DNA of 64,000 bases from Zantedeschia hybrid cultivar (taxonomy: Eukaryota; Streptophyta; Magnoliopsida; Alismatales; Araceae), in the NCBI GenBank assembly GCA_030544215.1, contig JARZZO010000001.1, positions 44,609,098 to 44,673,097 of the forward strand, given 5' to 3'. Both the position numbers and the translations under genes were made by a program. The notes beneath the pieces are model-generated. The model ran no database searches and was not told the origin of the DNA. It saw nothing but the letters and a program-made list of their open reading frames with translations. Shown piece by piece: positions 1 through 11,285 of this stretch; the first letter of the stretch is position 1, and each line of letters opens with the position of its first letter.

Positions 1-311
1 CAGATCGGGCGCAGAAGCTACTAGTGGACTAGTTTGGACATGCCCCGATGTAGTTGTTATTTCCTTTTCAGACCTGTATGCTTAATTATTTCTTTTCAGT
101 TTGGAATATGTAATTATTTACTGAGTCAAGTCGAATTGTAATAATTTTTAATTCCTGCACTTCCTTTACAATTCGATGTGATGTGTAATGTTTAGCTTAG
201 TTTATCATTTATTTTTCAGACTTATCGAGATCCTGGTTTGACTCTAAATTTTAATGATTTGATACCCATTTAGTAATCGGATCCTCGATTATAGGGTGGC
301 GGGTCGTTACA
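1..311 (+). repeat. 3' end of a gypsy-type LTR (family A, partial copy)
   Basis: The last ~310 bp match the end of the complete LTR-A copy at 3724-8860, once the insert in that copy is ignored. Shared blocks are the 'gtagttgttatttc' segment, the 'atgtaattatt' segment and the closing 'agggtggcgggtcgttaca'. The LTR ends in CA-type TACA at 311. The rest lies beyond the window start. It appears to cut off the hAT tail that follows, so it is the younger insertion of the two. Confidence 0.7.
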
Positions 312-1443
312 ACTTTTGCCTCTCAGCCAGCACTCAAGAGATCAGCTACTCAGATGGATCTACATAGAAGAAAGGAGAAAGAGCTAGCGAGACCTTCATT
401 GCAGTCATCTAGTAGCAAAAAGAAAAAACAATCAAAAGAAAAGTCTAAACAACAAGTGGACCCATCGGAAAGAACAAGGGAGAGTTTAACAGACTGGAGA
501 GACACTTAAAGACACCCCAGCGTTACCACCTCACTTGGACAGCATATACGAGGCAGAGAGACAAACCTACAGGCGTAGAAGAAGGCGGTTGAGGAAAACA
601 AGCCAAAAGGGAAGTGATGACTCCACTGAGGATGATGATGATGAAGATGGTAATGGTGATAGTGTTGTTGTTGGTGCTGGACTATCAAGAGGTTCTGCAC
701 TTGGGAGCAGTTATATAGGATACGAAGATTACTCCACACCTTTGAGTCATTCTGAAGGAACTCAAGGCCAAAGACAAGGATAACGAGGAGGATTTAAAGG
801 CCAACAGAGACAAGCAAGATATGATTGGCCCCCATGGGAAGATCTATCTTCTTATTTGCCCATTTTTTACCCCCCCTTATACTGCCATATTCAGACATCA
901 GCAGCACTACTGAGGGGTACTCTGGACCTCTACTAATACAGTATGACATTTATGTCCCTCCAGCACAATCAGGGAAAAGTTCAAACCAGAAAGCTTACAC
1001 ACTCGAGGTATTCAAAGGGGATGAAGATCTCGCTAGCTCTTTGTTTGGCTATGGATATCCAGCACATATGTCGGCAGATTATGGCCCGCCAGCTCAAACT
1101 TATAAGCCGGATGATGAATGATCACAAATGTGATCTTTATAAGATATTTTTCATTGATTTCATGTGAAATACTTCATAATGTCTTTTTCAATTAGTGCAC
1201 AATAATAATTATTAGTGAGTTAGTCTTTACTGTTTATTTTTTATAGATGTACATGAATTGCATTCATTTTTATTGTACATTCATTGAATAATATGTATAC
1301 AAATTTTCTGATTTTTTTCTATTTTTTTATTTGTTTCATATTTTTTCTTATTTTTTCTTATTTTTTTAATCCGACCGAGTCGAACTGGCCAGATTTCATC
1401 TGGATCGGAATCATCGGTCCCAATTCAGGGACCCGATCCGACC
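312..1443 (+). pseudogene. hAT transposon 3' remnant (hAT-3): broken transposase tail plus 3' noncoding end
   Basis: No catalytic domain is present. What remains is a charged, low-complexity tail rich in Lys/Arg/Ser, then Asp/Glu, then Tyr/Pro/Gly, in shifting frames with stops (about 312-1124). The tails of hAT-1 and hAT-2 have the same composition. Next comes a T-rich stretch (about 1310-1370) and a GATCGG/GACCGAGT-rich terminal region to about 1443, both closely parallel to the 3' end of hAT-1 at 59220-59412. The terminal CAAGGTT inverted repeat is missing, so the right end is truncated. The left part is removed by the LTR ending at 311. Assignment rests on composition and layout, not on a catalytic motif. 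Confidence 0.5.
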
Positions 1444-1631
1444 CGAAATGTTAGATTTGTGTTAACCAAACATGATTGGTACAATTGAACAGTTAGATTT
1501 GTATTAATAGTCGCGATCCCAGTGATTGGACCATCATATTTCTGTTAACATATATGATCAGCACAATTTGACCATTAGATTTATTTTGAGGGATACGATT
1601 GGTAACGTCATATGGTTAGATTTGTGTTAAT

Positions 1632-1880
1632 AAGTGGGTTCGCCAAGTATTTCCTTATTTTTATGACCCCACTTGAGATCATTCCCTCTACTATATCTTT
1701 AAAACACGACAATCTTCAAGGATATAGCCTAATAAACAATGGTATTGACAATGGTTAGGATCATACATAATATAGATCTCATATATCTTACTTAATTCTA
1801 AGAATTCTTTCTCCAAGACACAAATCGAACAATCCATGAGTCTTATCCTTTGAAAAAAAGTGAACTCTCAGGGTCAAGCG
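1632..1880 (-). pseudogene. gypsy gag fragment, minus-strand arm of an inverted duplication (copy 1)
   Basis: Read on the minus strand this gives a gag C-terminal motif of the form YDPNHCQYHC, then GYILEDC, then a MISSGVIK-type stretch, with frame breaks. The pattern (C/Y-x2-H-x-C, GHxxEDC, then an acidic-hydrophobic stretch) resembles the region after the capsid in Tat/Athila-type gypsy gag proteins; that placement is inference. The same peptide is encoded on the opposite strand at 2392-2637, so the two form an inverted repeat of roughly 245 bp separated by about 500 bp. Confidence 0.55.
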
Positions 1881-2391
1881 AGCTAGTCCCTGCAGTATAC
1901 AAGAGTCTTCATGTGGCCCCTTTTGATCTCTTGTTATGTGAACGGATGAATGCTTTGATCTTTGCCACCTCTCTTCTTGTACAAGCTGCATCTCAATAAG
2001 TTTTTTGCATTGTCCCATATCCTTCAACATCAATAATATTTATCGGATCAGGACTTTGTAAAAGATCAATTAAAAGATCTCCCTCATAAGCCCCTCTTCA
2101 TCGTCTTTGGCGAGGGCCCCAATCATCAACCTTCTAAGGTATAATATCTCTCCATTAATTGAGATTGATATTGACGTGGCCCTAACTCCTGGACTTTATT
2201 GAGCATCCTTATCACTATTACGTCCTGTAGAGGCTCACATGCAGAGCTCTCTACATTATTCCTATAAAGGGGAGGAGAAGCTTCTGTGCAGACTTGCTTT
2301 CCATGACACACATAATTTCTTCCAGAGAATCTTTATTAAGCAATGTCAAGATTGACACAAGTACGACATCTCCATAGCTTGCAAACTTCAG

Positions 2392-2637
2392 AGTCTACTC
2401 CTTCCTAAAAGATATAACTCATGAATTATTCGATTGTATCTTAGAGAACGAATTATTTTCCTACCAAAATCAAGTAGAGTACATGAGATCTATATAGTTT
2501 ATGATCCTAACTATGGCCAATACCATTGCTTATCAGGTCATATCCTTGAGGATTATCATGTGTTCAATGACATAGCAGAGGGAATGATCTCAAATAGGGT
2601 CATAAAAATGGGGAAGTATTTGGTGAATCCCCCGTAA
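2392..2637 (+). pseudogene. gypsy gag fragment, plus-strand arm of an inverted duplication (copy 1)
   Basis: The plus strand reads YDPNYGQYHC, SGHILEDYHVF and an IKMGKYLVNP ending before a stop at 2637. It is the counterpart of the minus-strand fragment at 1632-1880, and its clearest part is 2480-2637. No start codon in context and no capsid domain are visible, so it is a remnant. The near-identical ORF in copy 2 runs on to about 62515. Confidence 0.55.
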
Positions 2638-3470
2638 CCTCATTCAAAGGGTGAAAAGACCATGTCAATAAATGTCATACAAGGGGTTGATAGATCTCAG
2701 ATTAGCAAACAAAATTCCAACATTGTCTGCAAAGACAAGCAAGACAAAACTAACTCTTAATCTCAAGTCCATAAAGGGTAGGCAAAGGTTATCCTGGATC
2801 AGTCTCTAAATTGGTCTTTACAAGTGATGATAATTATAGAGATGCTTCATCAAAAAAGAAAAAATGCAACTCTGTTAGCAACAGTAACAAGTGATGCAAG
2901 CTACATACCACATTAGAAAATAGATACAAATGCTTATAAGTATTATTTAAGAAGTGCTCTCTCAAAGCTTTACTATACGCAATTGTACATCCCATTCAAA
3001 ATAAAGGATCACATGGTATCCATTAAATCAAAAGCGGGCTTATTATTCTCTTAGGGGACTGTCATATGCATTCATTAAGAATGAACATGGGCATGCATTT
3101 TGATAACTCTAATCTTTTAGAGTGTTAAGAATGATCAATAGACTATATTCTTTTTATAAGCACTTAATATTTTAGTCATATATAACTTCTTTTTGCTTGT
3201 TCACAATGATACTATTTTGGCCGTTGTTATTTTTTGTATTGTTCATGAAATCTATGTCAAACTTCTATAGAATAGCGTTTTAAGTTCTCTATCGATTAAT
3301 ATTTTATAGTTACATTCGATTACTGTTTATAGTGTTCACTTCGAGTCCGTCCAAGTTTGACTTCGATTAATGTTTGAGCAACCACTTCGATTACCTTGAT
3401 AACGTTAATCGAAACTCAACTTAGAGTTACCTTTTCTGTCTTAATCGAAACAAAGTTTTAGTCTTATTTC

Positions 3471-3723
3471 CACTTACTAGGAACTACAAATCTTATGTTT
3501 CGAAACCAAAGGAGGAGAAAGAATGTATCATACTCAACCTGAAAGAAGATTCATTAAAGTCTGACTTGCTACTGAGATATCGTTAAGTTGCGCTAAATTT
3601 TATGGCGCCTACTTACTAAGAACTATAAATCTTTACGTTTAAGTTAGAAATCAAAGGAGGAGCAGGACCGTATCTCCTTACTTGAAAGGAGATTCATCCA
3701 AATCCGAGTTGCTACTGAGATAT
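3471..3723. repeat. ~150-bp satellite array, first segment
   Basis: Nearly two decayed monomers with the landmarks 'ggaactacaaatctta', 'aaccaaaggaggag' and 'aggagattcat'. The array is interrupted at 3723 by the solo LTR-A and continues at 8861. The left edge is sharp: copy 2 of the flanking repeat continues with different sequence at the equivalent point (about 63231). Confidence 0.8.
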
Positions 3724-3815
3724 TGTAAGGATTGAGGTTTTCGGTTTCGGTTATTGGGTTAGTTTTCGGGGTCGGATCCCTTAGTTCGGGCCCTGTTGGG
3801 GCTGAGACTCAGCGG

Positions 3816-4079
3816 TTTAAACGGCGTCCAGCAATGTAGACGCGTTTTAGGCTGTGCCACGTGGGCTGGCCTTGGGTCGCGAGAGTACGGCCCCGGTCAT
3901 ATCGTCTGAATGGCGTCTTTGATGGACGACGCCTTTCAGAGTACGACCCTGGGTTGTCAGTGTACGGTGCCGGTCTTGTCATCTGAACGGCGTATTGGAT
4001 AGGCGACGCGTTTCAGACTTCTGTCAGTATGGCCCGTCACATCAACTGATAGGCGTCCATACCTCACGACGCGTTTTAC
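3816..4079. repeat. Cluster 1 of short dyad-symmetric modules in LTR-A (four modules)
   Basis: Four imperfect palindromes of about 35 bp lie at roughly 3816-3851, 3905-3940, 3982-4017 and 4046-4080. Each has an arm like CTGAATGGCGTC, a 9-12 base centre, and an arm like GACGCGTTTCAG. Arms match their own reverse complements at about 10-12 of 12-13 positions, while the centres differ between modules. Confidence 0.75.
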
Positions 4080-4655
4080 CCAGTTTCTGATTACCCCGCG
4101 AACCCTCCTTCCTTTCCCTCATTTCTTCCTTCCTTCTCTCTCTCCTCCCTTCCTCCGGCGATTCTGGCGACACCTCCTCCCCCTCTATCTTTTCCTTCCA
4201 CCATTTCGTCTCTCCCTCCACTCCATCGACCTCCTAACTCCCACCACTACCACCACCACCTCCTCCGCGGCGTTTTCTCTCCGGACGGTGGCCGACGTCC
4301 CGGTAGAGTAACGACGTCCTTGGCGGTACCGACGGCGGCGTAGGGGCGAGACAGGTTGGCGGCTTGGAGGTTGGAGGAGTTCAAGCAACCGGTAGGGTGA
4401 CGATTCCCGTAGTGTTTCATTTAAAAACCATGTTTTCCCGCTTTGAAGCATGATGCGTGTAAGGGATCTTTGGGTAGAATAAACATGTTCAGGGACTTTC
4501 TTGATGGATAGGGTGGTTTCTATTAATGTGGATTTGTGGGTTTTCATGTGATGGATTCGTTTCCCTCTTCGTTTTCCCCTTTTTTGGTGTTTTGGGGGTA
4601 AATTTGGGGTTAAAGGAGACCCTCGGGTCGAGCTGCAGAAATCTGGTTTCTGGCG

Positions 4656-4909
4656 TTAAATGACGTCGCGCTAGGACGACGCCATTCAGAATGGCGACGG
4701 ACCAGCACGACGCCATTTAGGCAGAAATTGTCCCGGCAACGGTTTCTGTCAGAGGGGACTTCTGTTGTGAATGGCGTCCAAGGACAGCGACGTGTTTTAA
4801 ATAGGCGGCTACCTACAGCGACGCCTTTTAGGCCATATTCTGAGGCCGAGATTTCATGAACCAGTTTAGAAGGCTTGAATGGCGTCGGCCTTGGGCGACG
4901 CGATTCAAG
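4656..4909. repeat. Cluster 2 of short dyad-symmetric modules in LTR-A (five modules)
   Basis: Five more modules of the same design lie at about 4656-4690, 4688-4720, 4767-4801, 4799-4832 and 4874-4909. Two pairs overlap or abut. The arms again read like GAATGGCGTC and GACGCCATTCAG. The clusters are separated by about 580 bp that include a pyrimidine-rich stretch (about 4100-4200). Confidence 0.75.
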
Positions 4910-6564
4910 ACAGAACCACAGTAATTCATGCTATTAATATGTGTTTACACTATTAGATAGTTCAGTTAATGCATGCTTTAAATATATTCGATGATGATGG
5001 ATTCGATGTGACCTGATCACACTACTTGTGTTTCGTGCGACCGTGGATTTTTCACGTGACCGGATCGCACTGTGCTGTGTTTTGTGCTACTGTGGACCTA
5101 GAGTGACAGTTGTAGCGCTTGATACCCTGTGTCGGTGTGGGAGGGACACAGCGCCGGTGGGAGCAGTGGCGGGGTGACGCCTAGTGAGAGAGGGTCACCT
5201 GGTGAACCCCCGGGGTTAGCTAGTACCGGTGTCGGAGAGGTACCTGTGAAGTGTCACTCGTGCTGGGGGAAGGAGTAACCACTTGAGCCAGTTGGGCCGG
5301 AATAGCTTGCGTGCTATCCGAGGGGTTACTGTTTGGTCTCAGCGGGTCGGTGTTTCCCACTTACGTTTGTGTAGTTGGCGTATTTTGCCGAGACGTTGGT
5401 TGTAGGCTCCCTGGTAGAATAATTTCAAAGATATGCATGTTATATTTCGAATGCATTTGATTTATATCGAGATTTAGGAGTAGTAATTGCTGCTTTACTT
5501 GCTTACTTTACCTTTAGTTGCGTTTCTGCACTTGTGGGTGTGCGTGTGGGCAGTGGGGATCGAAGGATCCCTACTGAGTCTTTTTGTTGAGACTCACCCC
5601 TGCGGTTTTCAAGTGAGGGTTCCAAGTAGGCTTAGCGAGGAGTGTGCTGCTTCGAGTTACGCGCCAGCAGTTGTTACTCCGGGGTATGCCCCGACGTAGT
5701 TGTTATTTTATTTCTAGCCTGTACGCATAATTATTTCTTTTCTGTTGGAGTATGTAATTATTTGCTGTGTCCAGTCGCATTGTAATAACTTTTAATTTTT
5801 GCACTTCCTTTTCAGTTCAATGCGATGTGAATGGTGAACCCAAAATTTTTTATATGCAAACCTATGCCGTTTGAGTATGCATGCATATGCATATGGCATA
5901 TACTCACATCAATGTGAGCTCACCATAGGAAAATACATACACATGCATAACGACATGTTCACGAAGAACTATGTTATGCAAAACAAAATATGTACCTATG
6001 ATATAAGTGAATATGGAAAACACATAAAGCCATAGGCTCACATTATGAGGGCAATGGGATAGGAAGCATACTTAGGCCAAAAAGGCCTTGATCGGGATTT
6101 TTAAGGAAGCCTAAGATAGCCCCAAGTCACCTTCTTTAGCTTCCGAAATCAATTCCTAAACCTCCTTTGCAACCCTCGATGGTGAGGCCCAAGGGAAGAC
6201 CCTAAGTGCAGCAACAAATGGGGAGCCGAATGCTGCAAAATAAGGGCCAAGATCAGTCCCGGAATGGGCCAAAACCTGTCCTGAAATGGGTCAAAAACCA
6301 GTCCCAAAACTTACCCAAAATGGCCCTAAATGGAGGCCCAATGACAAGGATCAAAGGCCCAATAGGTGGCCCAATAAGGGACCCCAAATAAGCCCAAAAA
6401 CCAGTCTCACAGGGCACCCAAAATCTGCAACCAAGGGGGAGGAAAAAATCTCCAAAATCCCCAAAGTAGAAAGATGCCCAAAATGGAGAAAACACAAGTG
6501 GACCTCTCTCTTTCCCCCTTTATTTAAATAGGAGAGGGGGAGGGAGGAGAGAGAGAGGTGGAAC

Positions 6565-7165
6565 TGGTGGGGGGACCCCCCCCCCCCACCGGTTCCAAGG
6601 AGGAAACCGGTGGGGGGGAGGAGGAGGATTCCCTCCCTCTTCCTTCTTTCCAGATTTTAAAATTCAAATGGGGGGGGTTAATTAAAGTAAAGGGGAATTA
6701 ATGAGGTTCTTAACCCCATTCACATGGGTTAAGAACTCCATGTAAACCCCCATTAAATCCCCATCCTAAACCCTTTTCACATGGGAGCCAAAACTGAATT
6801 TAATGAGTTCTAAACCCTTTTCACATTGGCCAAACCCCCCCCCCCCCAAAATCTGAAACCAAGGCTCATTAAAGAGCCCAAAAAACCAAAAAAAAAGAAA
6901 AGAAGTGGGGGAGGGGAACCCCCCCCCCCACCGGTTTCCCAAAACCGATAGGGAGACCCCCCACCGGTTCCCAACCGGTGGGGGGTCCATCCGATGGCAC
7001 CCCCCCCCCCCCCACCGGTTGGAACCAGTGGGGTGCCCACCGAGTCCCCCCCCACTCTCTTTTCCATGCTCTCTCTCACCCCTCTCTCACCCATATGATT
7101 AAAAAAAAATAAAAAGAGGGGGAGAGGAAGAGAGGGCAACCGGTGGCACCCCCCACCTTGGCCCA
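6565..7165. promoter_or_regulatory. ACCGGT palindrome cluster upstream of the LTR-B TATA box
   Basis: At least seven occurrences of CACCGGTT or its complement AACCGGTG lie in about 600 bp, mostly next to homopolymer runs of C or G and often as facing pairs, for example 'accggttcccaaccggt' near 6963. All lie upstream of the TATA box at 7203. The second LTR-B copy keeps a decayed version around 48680-48780, also just upstream of its TATA box. This is the expected place for U3 control elements; binding by any factor is inference. Confidence 0.45.
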
Positions 7166-7202
7166 TTCCGGTGGCACCCCCTACCGGGCCTCAATTCGGG
7201 CC

Positions 7203-7210
7203 TATAAATA
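7203..7210 (+). promoter_or_regulatory. TATA box of LTR-B (copy 1)
   Basis: TATAAATA lies in 'cctataaatagggcccc', downstream of the ACCGGT cluster. The second copy has the same arrangement ('ccctataaatacccc') near 48803-48810. Transcription would be expected to start about 30 bp downstream. A possible polyadenylation signal AATAAAG lies near 7449. Confidence 0.55.
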
Positions 7211-8860
7211 GGGCCCCTTGGCCCCCAAAACAAAGACACACAAGCATATACACATTCAAAAGAGTGTGAAATTGAGAGGGAAGGTGCTGCTTGAAGATCA
7301 AATTCGGGTTTTCTAACCCATTTTTGCTGCGTTCTTCGGAGTTCTCTTTCGTTTCGAGGAGTTCTTCTTCCTAAGGTTCAATCCTAAGGGGAAGCTCTGC
7401 CGAATATTTTTGTAAAAATGCCTTATTATAAAGCGAACCCCTGTCGAAATAAAGACTCATATTTCCATATCTGAAATTGTGTGCTTGTGTGTCATTAAAT
7501 TATATAATTATTACCATGTTTTGAAACTAAATACATATATATACTTAATTTCACAACTTAAAAAATCTGTATACACCTTCAACTTAACCTTAACCTCACC
7601 CCATAAATAAATTAAATATAAGTTCAGAAATCTTAATAAAATCATACTTAAGTCTAAAATAATCTATAATTAATTAATTAATTAATAAAAATTCATGAAA
7701 TTAATTAAAAATCAGGGAAAACCAGGAAAAATCAGTAAAAATCTGTAAAAAAACCAGTGAAAATCAGAAATGCAGTCTAAAAACCATATCAAAACCAAAT
7801 GACTCAAATACCCTCATATACTTAATTAATTAATTAATTAAATTAATCATAAAAAAATCAGTAAAATTAATAAAATAAAATCATTAAAAATTAGTAAAAA
7901 CAGAGAATTAAATCTTAAAAAGCATAAATTTCTTAAACGGTTAATGACATACATAAGACCTAATAAAAATTACAAAGATACCCTCATATATAATAAAAAA
8001 CTAAAAAAAAAAAATCAGATATAACCCTAAAAATACCAAAACCCGTTTTATAAACAAAATACCTTCCAAATAATCAAAATATCATAGAAAAATAGACTCT
8101 AAACATAGTAAGCCCGGTTTAGGGTAAAATTACTAAAACACCCTCATACACTTAAAAAAAAAAAAAAAATCAATTTCACAAATTTCATAAGGCTTTAAAA
8201 CCTTTAAAACTTACCCTTGTATGCTTATAAGCTATAATACCTCCATAATACCTCCATAATTTATAAAAATTCATAAAATTGTATAATTGCAAAAATACCC
8301 CCATGGGTTCAAAATGACTTGGAATCAATCCAAATAACTTGGAATCAATCCTAAATCATATAAAAATTATCCCAAACTGGGGTGAGGCTAAGGGCTCAAC
8401 CTAAAATATGTCTTCATACTCATATGCATGTGTTGCCTGTAGTAGTAGTGTTGCATGATTAAGGGCATCATACGGACGGTTAATCAAGGGTTGTCGAGCA
8501 TTTGCTCGACGTAATTAACACTGACCGAGGTCAGTGGAGAGAGGTCATATACTCGAATCTTCGCTTGATTCGAAGTCCCGGATTCCCTGAGGACTAATCC
8601 CAAGCTCTCATAGTCCGATAAAATATAAAACCGACCTATATTTCTCTAAATAAACAAAACAAAAAAAATAGATTTCCGAATAATCCGAATAGGAGAGAGA
8701 CGTCTAGGTCAGGTCCCGACGAAGGTTTTGAAAAAAAATCTTCCAAACAGTTAATTATATTGATTTCCCAGACTTATCTAGATCCTGGTTTGGTTCCAAA
8801 TAATGATTCGGTAGCCATTTAGTAATTGGATCCCCGATTATAGGGTGGCGGGTCGTTACA

Positions 8861-9208
8861 GATATCGTCAAGCTACCCCGATTTGATGCCTCCAACTGCT
8901 TACTAAAGACTACAAATCTTATTATCTATGTAAATGTTAGAAACCAAAGAAAGAGGAAGAATACATCACCTTACTTGAAAGGAGATTCTTCGAAGTTTGG
9001 GTTGCTGTGTAGATTTTGTCAAACTACCCCCAATTTGATGCCTCCTACTTACCAGCAACTACAAATCTTAAGCTAAAGTTAGAAACCAAAGGAGGGGCAA
9101 GAATGTATTACTTTATACGAAGGAGATTCATCGAAGTTCAAGTTGCTACTAATATTTTGTTGAGTTGCACCCAATCTGGTGACTGCAATTACTTACTAAA
9201 GGCTATAA

Positions 9209-9247
<39 letters not shown>

Positions 9248-11285
9248 GTTAAAAGAAACCAAATGAGTAGAAATGTATCAGCTTACTTAAAAGGAGATTC
9301 ATTGAAGTCCGAGTTGCTACTGAGATTTTATCGAGTTGCACCTAATTTAATGATTGCAACTACTTCTAAAAGGTGTAAATCTTATATATGTTAAAGTTAG
9401 ATACGAAATGAGGAGCAAGAATGTATCATCTTACCTGAAAGGAGATTCATTGAACTCTCTATTGTTACTGAGATATTGTCGAGCTACTCCCAATTCAATG
9501 CCTTCTACTTACTAGAAACTACAAATCTTACGCGAATTTATTACCTTACTTGAAAGTAGATTCATAGAAGTCCGAGTCACTACTTAGATTTTGTCAAGCT
9601 GCCTCCAATTTGATGCCTCCTACTTACTAGAAATCAAAGGAGGAGCAAGAATGTATTAGTTTACTTAAAAAGAGGTTCATCGAAATTTGACTTGCTGCAG
9701 AGATATTGTCGATCTGCCTACGATTTGATACCTCCAACTACTTATTAAAAATTGCAAATATTATTTATGCTAAAGTTAGAACCTAAGGGAGGAGAAAGAA
9801 TGCATCATCTTATTAGAAAGGAGATTCATCGACGTCCGAGTTGTTGCTGAGCTTTTGTTGAGCTACCCCCAATTTGATGCCTCCTACTTACAAGAAACTA
9901 CAAATCTTATGTTAAAGTTAGAAATCAAAAGTGGAGCAAGAATGTATTACCTTACCTGAAAGGAGAATCATCAAAATCTGAGCTGCTGCTTAGATATTGT
10001 CAAGTTGCCCCTGATTTGATGCCACCAACTATTTCCTAAAAATTACAAATATTTTATGTTAAAGTTAAAAACCAAAGGAGGAGCAGGAATGTATCACCTT
10101 ACTTGAAAGTAGATTCATCGAACTCCAATTTGCTGCTAAAATATTCTTGAGTTGCCCCCTAATTTGATAGCTCCAACTAATTATTAAAGACTACAAATAT
10201 TATCTATTTGAGTTAGAAAGTAGAGGAGAAGTAGGAATGTAAGACCTTGCCTAAAAAGAGATTCATCGAAGTTCGAGTTGTTGTTGAGATATTGTTAAGC
10301 TATCCCAAATATGATGTCTTTCACCTACTAGGAACAAAAAATCTTACGATAAAGTTAAAGAAACCAAAGGAGGAGTATCACCTTTCTTGAAAGGAGATTC
10401 ATCGAAGTCTGAGTTGCTGCTGAGATATTGTCCAGTTGCCACCAATTTGATGCCTCCTACTAACTAGGAACAACGAATCTTATTATGTTAAAGTTAGAAG
10501 CCGAATGAGAAGCATGAATGTATCACCTTACCTGAAAGGATATTAATCAAAATCAGAGTTGCTACTAAGATATTGTCAAATTGTCCCAACTGGAGGCCTT
10601 TTACTTACTAGGAACTACAAATCATATGTTCAAATTGGAAACCAAAGGAGGAGCATGAATTTATCACCTTACCTAATAGGATATTCATCCAAGTCTGAGT
10701 TGCTGCTGAGATATTGTCGACTTGCCTCCAATTTGATGCCTCCTACATACTAGGAACTACAATCTTATGTTAAAGTTAGAAACCAAAGGAGAAGTAAGAA
10801 TGTATCGCCTTACCTAAAAGGAGATCTATCGAAATCCGAATTGCTGCTAAGATATTGCCGAGCTACTCTCACTTGGATGCCTCTAGCTACCTTCTAAAAA
10901 CTGCAAATCATATCTATGTTAAAGATAGAAACCAAAGGAGGAGAAGGCATGTATTACCTTACCACTAAAGGAGGAGAAGGCATTTATTAACTTACCACCA
11001 AAGGAGGAGAATGCATTTATTACCGTACCTAAAAGGAGATTCATTAAAGTTCAAGTTGATGCTAAGATAGTGTTAAAATGCTCCCAATTTGAGGTCTTCT
11101 ACTTACTTGGAACTTCAAACCTTATGGTAAAGTTAGAAACTGAACAGGAGTATGAATGTATCACCTTTCTTGGTTGAAGATTTTTTCGAAGTCCATGCTG
11201 TTGCTAAGATATTATTGAGTTTTCCTTGATTTGATGCCTCCAACTATGTACTAAGAACTACAAATCCTACTTAGGTTAATGTTAT
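8861..11285. repeat. ~150-bp satellite array, main segment
   Basis: About 17 tandem copies of a diverged unit. Landmarks recur every ~113-155 bp: 'aactacaaatctta', 'aaccaaaggaggag', 'atgtatcaccttacc', 'aggagattcatcgaag', 'gagatattgtcgagctgcc', 'atttgatgcctcc'. Spacing varies through deletions, most often near 145-150. A TA dinucleotide run occupies about 9212-9242. A ~39-bp sub-repeat ('aaaggaggagaaggcat') is amplified three times near 10940-11020. Substitution between neighbouring units is heavy, which points to an old array without recent homogenisation. Confidence 0.85.

Larger units (their letters stand above)
1444..3470. repeat. 2-kb dispersed repeat, copy 1 (matches 61187-63231)
   Basis: This block aligns in the same orientation with 61187-63231 at high but imperfect identity, with scattered substitutions and small gaps. 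The match starts at 'cgaaatgttagatttgtgtt' and stops where this copy runs into satellite DNA at 3471. Copy 1 lacks about 90 bp present in copy 2 (around 61590-61685). From left to right it holds a few units of a ~45-bp minisatellite, a minus-strand gag fragment, a spacer, a plus-strand gag fragment, and a tail with repeated TTCGATTA motifs. It looks like part of a gypsy-type element. I see no LTR termini or target duplication at either edge. Confidence 0.75.
5835..8661 (+). mobile_element. Solo LTR, family B, nested in LTR-A (right boundary approximate)
   Basis: The segment starts TGAACCCAAAATTTT and ends near 'aaacaaaaca'. Its last ~400 bp ('ggaatcaatccaaataactt', 'ggttaatcaagggttgtc', 'gaccgaggtcagtggaga', 'ccaagctctcatag') match the end of the second family-B copy at 47876-50181. 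It contains runs of C and G around ACCGGT palindromes, a TATA box at 7203, then an AT-rich region after 7490. No coding region is visible. I could not find a convincing target duplication, so the right boundary may be off by tens of bases. Confidence 0.65.
3724..8860 (+). mobile_element. Solo LTR, family A, with a nested LTR-B
   Basis: The element begins TGTAAGGATTGAGG and ends GGGTCGTTACA. It is flanked by an exact 5-bp direct repeat, gatat, at 3719-3723 and 8861-8865, inside satellite DNA. No gag, pol, primer-binding site or polypurine tract separates the ends. After subtracting the nested LTR-B (about 5835-8661) the LTR is about 2.3 kb. The right part matches the partial LTR at 1-311. A solo LTR implies recombination between the two LTRs of a former full element. 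A segment of about 80 bp just right of the nested LTR (about 8662-8740) is absent from the copy at 1-311. Confidence 0.85.

Noticed and set aside
4185..4547. 120-codon minus-strand frame in LTR-A
   Set aside because: It is built from the pyrimidine-rich and GGT-repeat stretch, with runs of Arg and Val. It overlaps LTR control sequence and has no domain.
6253..7166. Several long frames on both strands in LTR-B
   Set aside because: They come from C/G homopolymers and repeated 'ccaaaatgggcc' units, giving Pro/Gly/Phe-rich peptides without homology.
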